The notes beneath the pieces were generated by a model, which saw only the letters and a program-made list of their open reading frames with translations, was not told where the DNA came from and ran no database searches. The translations under genes were made by a program, and so were the position numbers. Positions 7,536 to 10,000 of a stretch of 10,000 nucleotides of DNA are shown here, in pieces. Origin of the DNA: Saprospiraceae bacterium. Lineage in GTDB: Bacteria > Bacteroidota > Bacteroidia > Chitinophagales > Saprospiraceae. The stretch is taken from assembly GCA_016710265.1 (NCBI GenBank), contig JADJJL010000003.1, forward strand, positions 1 to 10,000. Reading direction: 5' to 3'. Numbering within the stretch: the first letter of the stretch is position 1; the number at the start of each line of letters is the position of its first letter.

Positions 7536-9017
7536 TTGTCAAAAATTGGAATCATTGGAAGTGGAATCGCAGGAATGACTGCAGCCATTGATTTGGCTTC
7601 TAAAGGCCATGAAGTTTGTATTTTTGAGAAAAACGATCGTTTCGGAGGGAGAGGAAGAACATTTCAAGCCCAAGGATTTACATTTGACATGGGACCCAGT
7701 TGGTACTGGATGCCGGAAATCTTTCAGGGATTCTTTAAAAAACACAACAAATCTCTGAGTGATTATTTCGAGCTCAAGCGACTATCTCCATCTTATAAAA
7801 TGATTTTTAAGGAAGGAATCCTGGATGCACCTGTAGAAATGGATAAAGTATCTCAGATTTTTGAAGAAAGAGAACCTGGTTCCTCATTATTTTTGAAAAA
7901 ATTTCTTCAAGAAGCCAAGTACAAGTATGAAGTAGGCATGAAAGAATACGTGACTAAACCTTCATTGAGTATTTTTGAATTTTTTGATTGGAAAATATTT
8001 CGCTCGTTTTTCAAATTACAAATGACTAAGTCTATTGAGTCCGTGATACACAAAGGCATTAAAAATAAACATTTGAGAGCTTGGTTAAACTTTCCTGTAT
8101 TATTTTTGGGTGCAAAACCAAGTGAAACACCAGCCATGTATAGCCTTATGAATTACGCCGATTTGGAATTAGGTACATGGTATCCTATGGGGGGAATGAC
8201 TAGATTATTTGAAGCATTTTATCAATTGTCATTGGAAAAAGGGGTGAAGTATTATTTTAACGATCCAGTCCATCAAATTTCAGTTGTAAATCAGAAGGCA
8301 CAATCTTTGGAATGCCAATCGGGAACCCATTCTTTTGATTATGTAATTTCTGCGGCTGATTACCATCATGCAGATACGAAACTTTTGTCAATAGAAAATA
8401 GACAATATTCAGATAAATATTGGGAGAGTAGAAAAATGGCTCCTGGCGCATTAATTTATTATCTAGGTGTAAAAAAGAAAATTCCTGGAATGATCCATCA
8501 CAATTTATTTTTTGATGCAGACTTTCAAAAACATGCAGAAGAAATATATGATCAAAAAGTATGGCCTCAAGATCCCTTATTTTATGCCTGCATGAATTCG
8601 TACACTGACCATACGGTTGCTCCAAAAGACCATGAGAATTTATTTTTATTAATGCCCATTGCTGCAGGACTAAAAGATGAAGAATCTACCCGAAAATCTT
8701 ATTTAGATCTTATGATTCATAGGATGGAAAAACACTGTGGAGAATCTATCAAGGAAGATATCGTGTTTGAAAAATCATATTGCACCTCCGATTTTGTCAA
8801 TGATTACAACAGTTTTAAGGGTAATGCCTATGGTTTGGCAAATACCTTGACCCAGACTGCCATTCTAAAACCAAGGGTGAGACATCGTCAAATTAAAAAT
8901 TTGTTTTTTGCAGGACAGATTACCCATCCCGGACCAGGTTTGCCACCGTCTATGATCTCGGGTGAAATCGTCTCAAATTTAATAGATAAAAGCTCAAAAA
9001 CAAACAGAAATGAATGA
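7536..9017 (+). CDS. crtI: Phytoene desaturase (CrtI-type carotenoid desaturase)
   Basis: 493 residues, a normal length for CrtI. This FAD-dependent, membrane-associated enzyme introduces double bonds into phytoene, typically yielding neurosporene or lycopene. The N-terminus is a dinucleotide-binding Rossmann motif (IGIIGSGIAGMTAAIDLA, GxGxxG at residues 8-13) followed by an acidic residue after the second strand (FEKNDRFGGRGRT), then FDMGPSWYWMP. The C-terminal signature (about 458-485) is NLFFAGQITHPGPGLPPSMISGEI, the FAD/substrate-binding motif of the family. The TTG at 7536 is chosen as start because the in-frame stretch back to the TAA at 7503 contains no ATG or GTG, and the next ATG (residue 14) would destroy the GxGxxG loop. 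It overlaps crtB by 8 bp, so the two are translationally coupled. Related desaturases or isomerases of the same fold cannot be fully excluded, but the pairing with crtB makes CrtI the best call. Confidence 0.93.
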   Translation: MSKIGIIGSGIAGMTAAIDLASKGHEVCIFEKNDRFGGRGRTFQAQGFTFDMGPSWYWMPEIFQGFFKKHNKSLSDYFELKRLSPSYKMIFKEGILDAPVEMDKVSQIFEEREPGSSLFLKKFLQEAKYKYEVGMKEYVTKPSLSIFEFFDWKIFRSFFKLQMTKSIESVIHKGIKNKHLRAWLNFPVLFLGAKPSETPAMYSLMNYADLELGTWYPMGGMTRLFEAFYQLSLEKGVKYYFNDPVHQISVVNQKAQSLECQSGTHSFDYVISAADYHHADTKLLSIENRQYSDKYWESRKMAPGALIYYLGVKKKIPGMIHHNLFFDADFQKHAEEIYDQKVWPQDPLFYACMNSYTDHTVAPKDHENLFLLMPIAAGLKDEESTRKSYLDLMIHRMEKHCGESIKEDIVFEKSYCTSDFVNDYNSFKGNAYGLANTLTQTAILKPRVRHRQIKNLFFAGQITHPGPGLPPSMISGEIVSNLIDKSSKTNRNE

Positions 9018-9851
9018 TTTTCAGCTGTATTCCAGTGTCTGTAAAGAATTAAGTCAAAAGCTAACCAAAAGGTATAGTACATCGTTTTCTTTGGGGATTA
9101 GAATGTTTGAAAAATCAATCAGGGCACCTATAGCATCTATTTACGGCTTTGTAAGGCTAGCAGATGAAATTGTTGACAGTTTTCACCATATTGACAAAGA
9201 AAAATATCTCCAACAATTTAGACAGGATACTTTTTAGCCATTCAAGAATCTTTTTCATTAAATCCAATTCTCCATGCTTTTCAAGAAATTGTTCAGCAAT
9301 ACCAGATAGACCTTTCGCTAATAGAAGCTTTTTTAAATAGTATGGAAATGGATCTTACAAAATCCAGATTTTCACAAGAAGAGTATGATCGATATATTTA
9401 TGGATCTGCAGAGGTGATTGGACTCATGTGTTTGAAGGTTTTTACCCATAACGACCGTACACAATATGCCTTATTGAAGGAATCGGCCCAGGCATTGGGT
9501 TCAGCTTTTCAAAAAGTAAATTTTTTAAGAGATTTCGGCAGCGATCAAAAGGAGAGAAGTCGAATTTATTTTCCCAATGTGAAAGGTTCATATCTCCTTC
9601 AAGATGAAAAGAAGATGATAGAACAAGACATCCAGTTGGATTTTGACAAAGCTTTTGAAGGAATTAAGAGGATACCTTCAAACTCAAGACTTGGGGTTTA
9701 TGTCGCCTATAGGTATTACCGAATGTTGCTAATGGTCCTTTCACGAACAGATGCTTCATCATTGACTAGTTGTAGAATGCGGATTTCTGACCGTAGTAAG
9801 TACTATATTTTACTTAAGAGTTATATTCGATATAGTTTTAATATTTTATGA
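9010..9851 (+). pseudogene. crtB: Phytoene synthase CrtB, interrupted by a one-base frameshift
   Basis: Phytoene synthase joins two geranylgeranyl diphosphates head to head to make phytoene, the substrate of the CrtI encoded just upstream. The first segment (ATG 9010 to TAG 9235-9237, 75 residues) contains the first aspartate-rich motif in RLADEIVDSF. The rest continues in the -1 frame from TTA at 9234 to TGA at 9849-9851. It starts LAIQESFSLNPILHAFQEIV, continues with SMEMDLTKSRFSQEEYDRYIYGSAEVIGLM, and holds the second aspartate-rich motif NFLRDFGSD followed by SRIYFP. Joined, the product is about 280 residues, the usual length for this family, with no missing motif. One T inserted in the T5 run at 9231-9235 would restore the frame. 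The preserved second half suggests a very recent mutation, a homopolymer sequencing error, or ribosomal slippage. The start overlaps the end of crtI, and the stop overlaps the next ORF in ATGA. Confidence 0.9.
9231..9237 (+). other. Frameshift site in crtB (T5 run running into TAG)
   Basis: The reading frame is ACT TTT TAG at this point. With six Ts it would read ACT TTT TTA GCC, giving DTFLAIQ, which joins the two crtB halves exactly. A ribosome slipping back one base on the Phe codon (TTT onto TTT) just before the stop would give the same protein, but no stimulatory structure was identified. Confidence 0.8.
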
Positions 9852-10000
9852 AAACCAATTTCCCCATTCATAATAAGAAGAATGTTGGTGGAAATCATTC
9901 TAAAATTTCAATTTTCAGTTTCTTGGGAGTCTTGGTTTGGGGCGGGTATATACTTAGCAGACCCATTTTCGAAGCAGAGTTAACTAAGCTTAGCAGTCAT
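9848..10000 (+). CDS. Membrane protein of unknown function in the carotenoid operon, 3'-truncated by window edge
   Basis: The ATG at 9848-9850 overlaps the crtB stop codon in an ATGA arrangement, and the frame stays open to the last base, giving 51 visible residues. The N-terminus is polar and basic (MKTNFPIHNKKNVGGNHSK). One hydrophobic helix follows at about residues 20-37 (ISIFSFLGVLVWGGYIL), and then SRPIFEAELTKLSSH. The basic flank suggests an N-in membrane anchor or the first of several helices. The tight overlap with crtB implies cotranscription and perhaps a role in carotenoid modification or membrane placement, but nothing visible identifies an enzyme family. Lycopene cyclases and hydroxylases are frequent in this operon position in related bacteria, and the fragment is too short to match any of them. 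Confidence 0.6.
   Translation, partial: MKTNFPIHNKKNVGGNHSKISIFSFLGVLVWGGYILSRPIFEAELTKLSSH

Noticed and set aside
7539..9082. Minus-strand open frames opposite crtI
   Set aside because: They are antisense to a clear carotenoid desaturase. Composition and sequence look like complements of that gene.
9342..9851. Possible independent gene starting at the ATG at 9342
   Set aside because: The same frame carries phytoene synthase sequence upstream back to the T run at 9231-9235, and the product lacks the first aspartate-rich motif. It is the second part of the frameshifted crtB.
1..10000. Search for CRISPR arrays, tRNAs, rRNAs, insertion sequences and long repeats
   Set aside because: No regularly spaced repeats, tRNA-like cloverleaf sequence, transposase motif or long terminal inverted repeat was seen. 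The only internal repetition is that of protein domains in the S1 and RCC1 genes.

Overview
The window looks like a chromosomal segment from a member of the Bacteroidota, probably a Saprospiria- or Chitinophagia-like lineage. Several things point that way. The DNA is AT-rich and has almost no Shine-Dalgarno sequences. Two secreted proteins carry C-terminal tails like type IX secretion system (T9SS) sorting domains. A SprB-like repeat and repeated 'GCDSIV' modules are present. Ribosomal protein S1 is preceded by a TAnnTTTG-like promoter element and followed by a helix-hairpin-helix tail. A crtI-crtB carotenoid gene pair is also present. The lineage is inferred from these traits and not from any database comparison.

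Layout. Positions 2-502 (+) hold the 3' part of a very AT-rich gene whose start lies outside the window. Positions 640-4707 hold three minus-strand genes, transcribed from right to left with short gaps. First is a small secreted protein with a cohesin-like N-terminal part and a sorting-tail-like C-terminus. Second is a 655-residue seven-repeat RCC1 propeller with SprB-like and T9SS tail modules. Third is a kelch-like membrane-anchored protein with a cytoplasmic tail. They probably form an envelope or surface operon.

The 305-bp region 4708-5012 separates these genes from a divergent plus-strand block. That block opens with an extended ribosomal protein S1 gene (5013-7376), which ends at a clear rho-independent terminator (7404-7434). 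After a 100-bp regulatory gap comes a carotenoid operon: crtI (phytoene desaturase, TTG start), crtB (phytoene synthase) overlapping it by 8 bp, and a membrane-protein ORF overlapping crtB by 4 bp and running off the right edge. CrtB would condense two GGPP molecules to phytoene, and CrtI would desaturate the product toward lycopene-type pigments.

The most notable anomaly is in crtB. It is interrupted by a one-base frameshift in a T tract (9231-9235), yet both halves are otherwise intact and together give a normal-length enzyme. Other points of interest are the S1-HhH fusion, the tailed kelch membrane protein, and the left-edge gene, which has an unusual composition. I see no tRNA, rRNA, CRISPR array, insertion sequence or convincing new defence system in the window.
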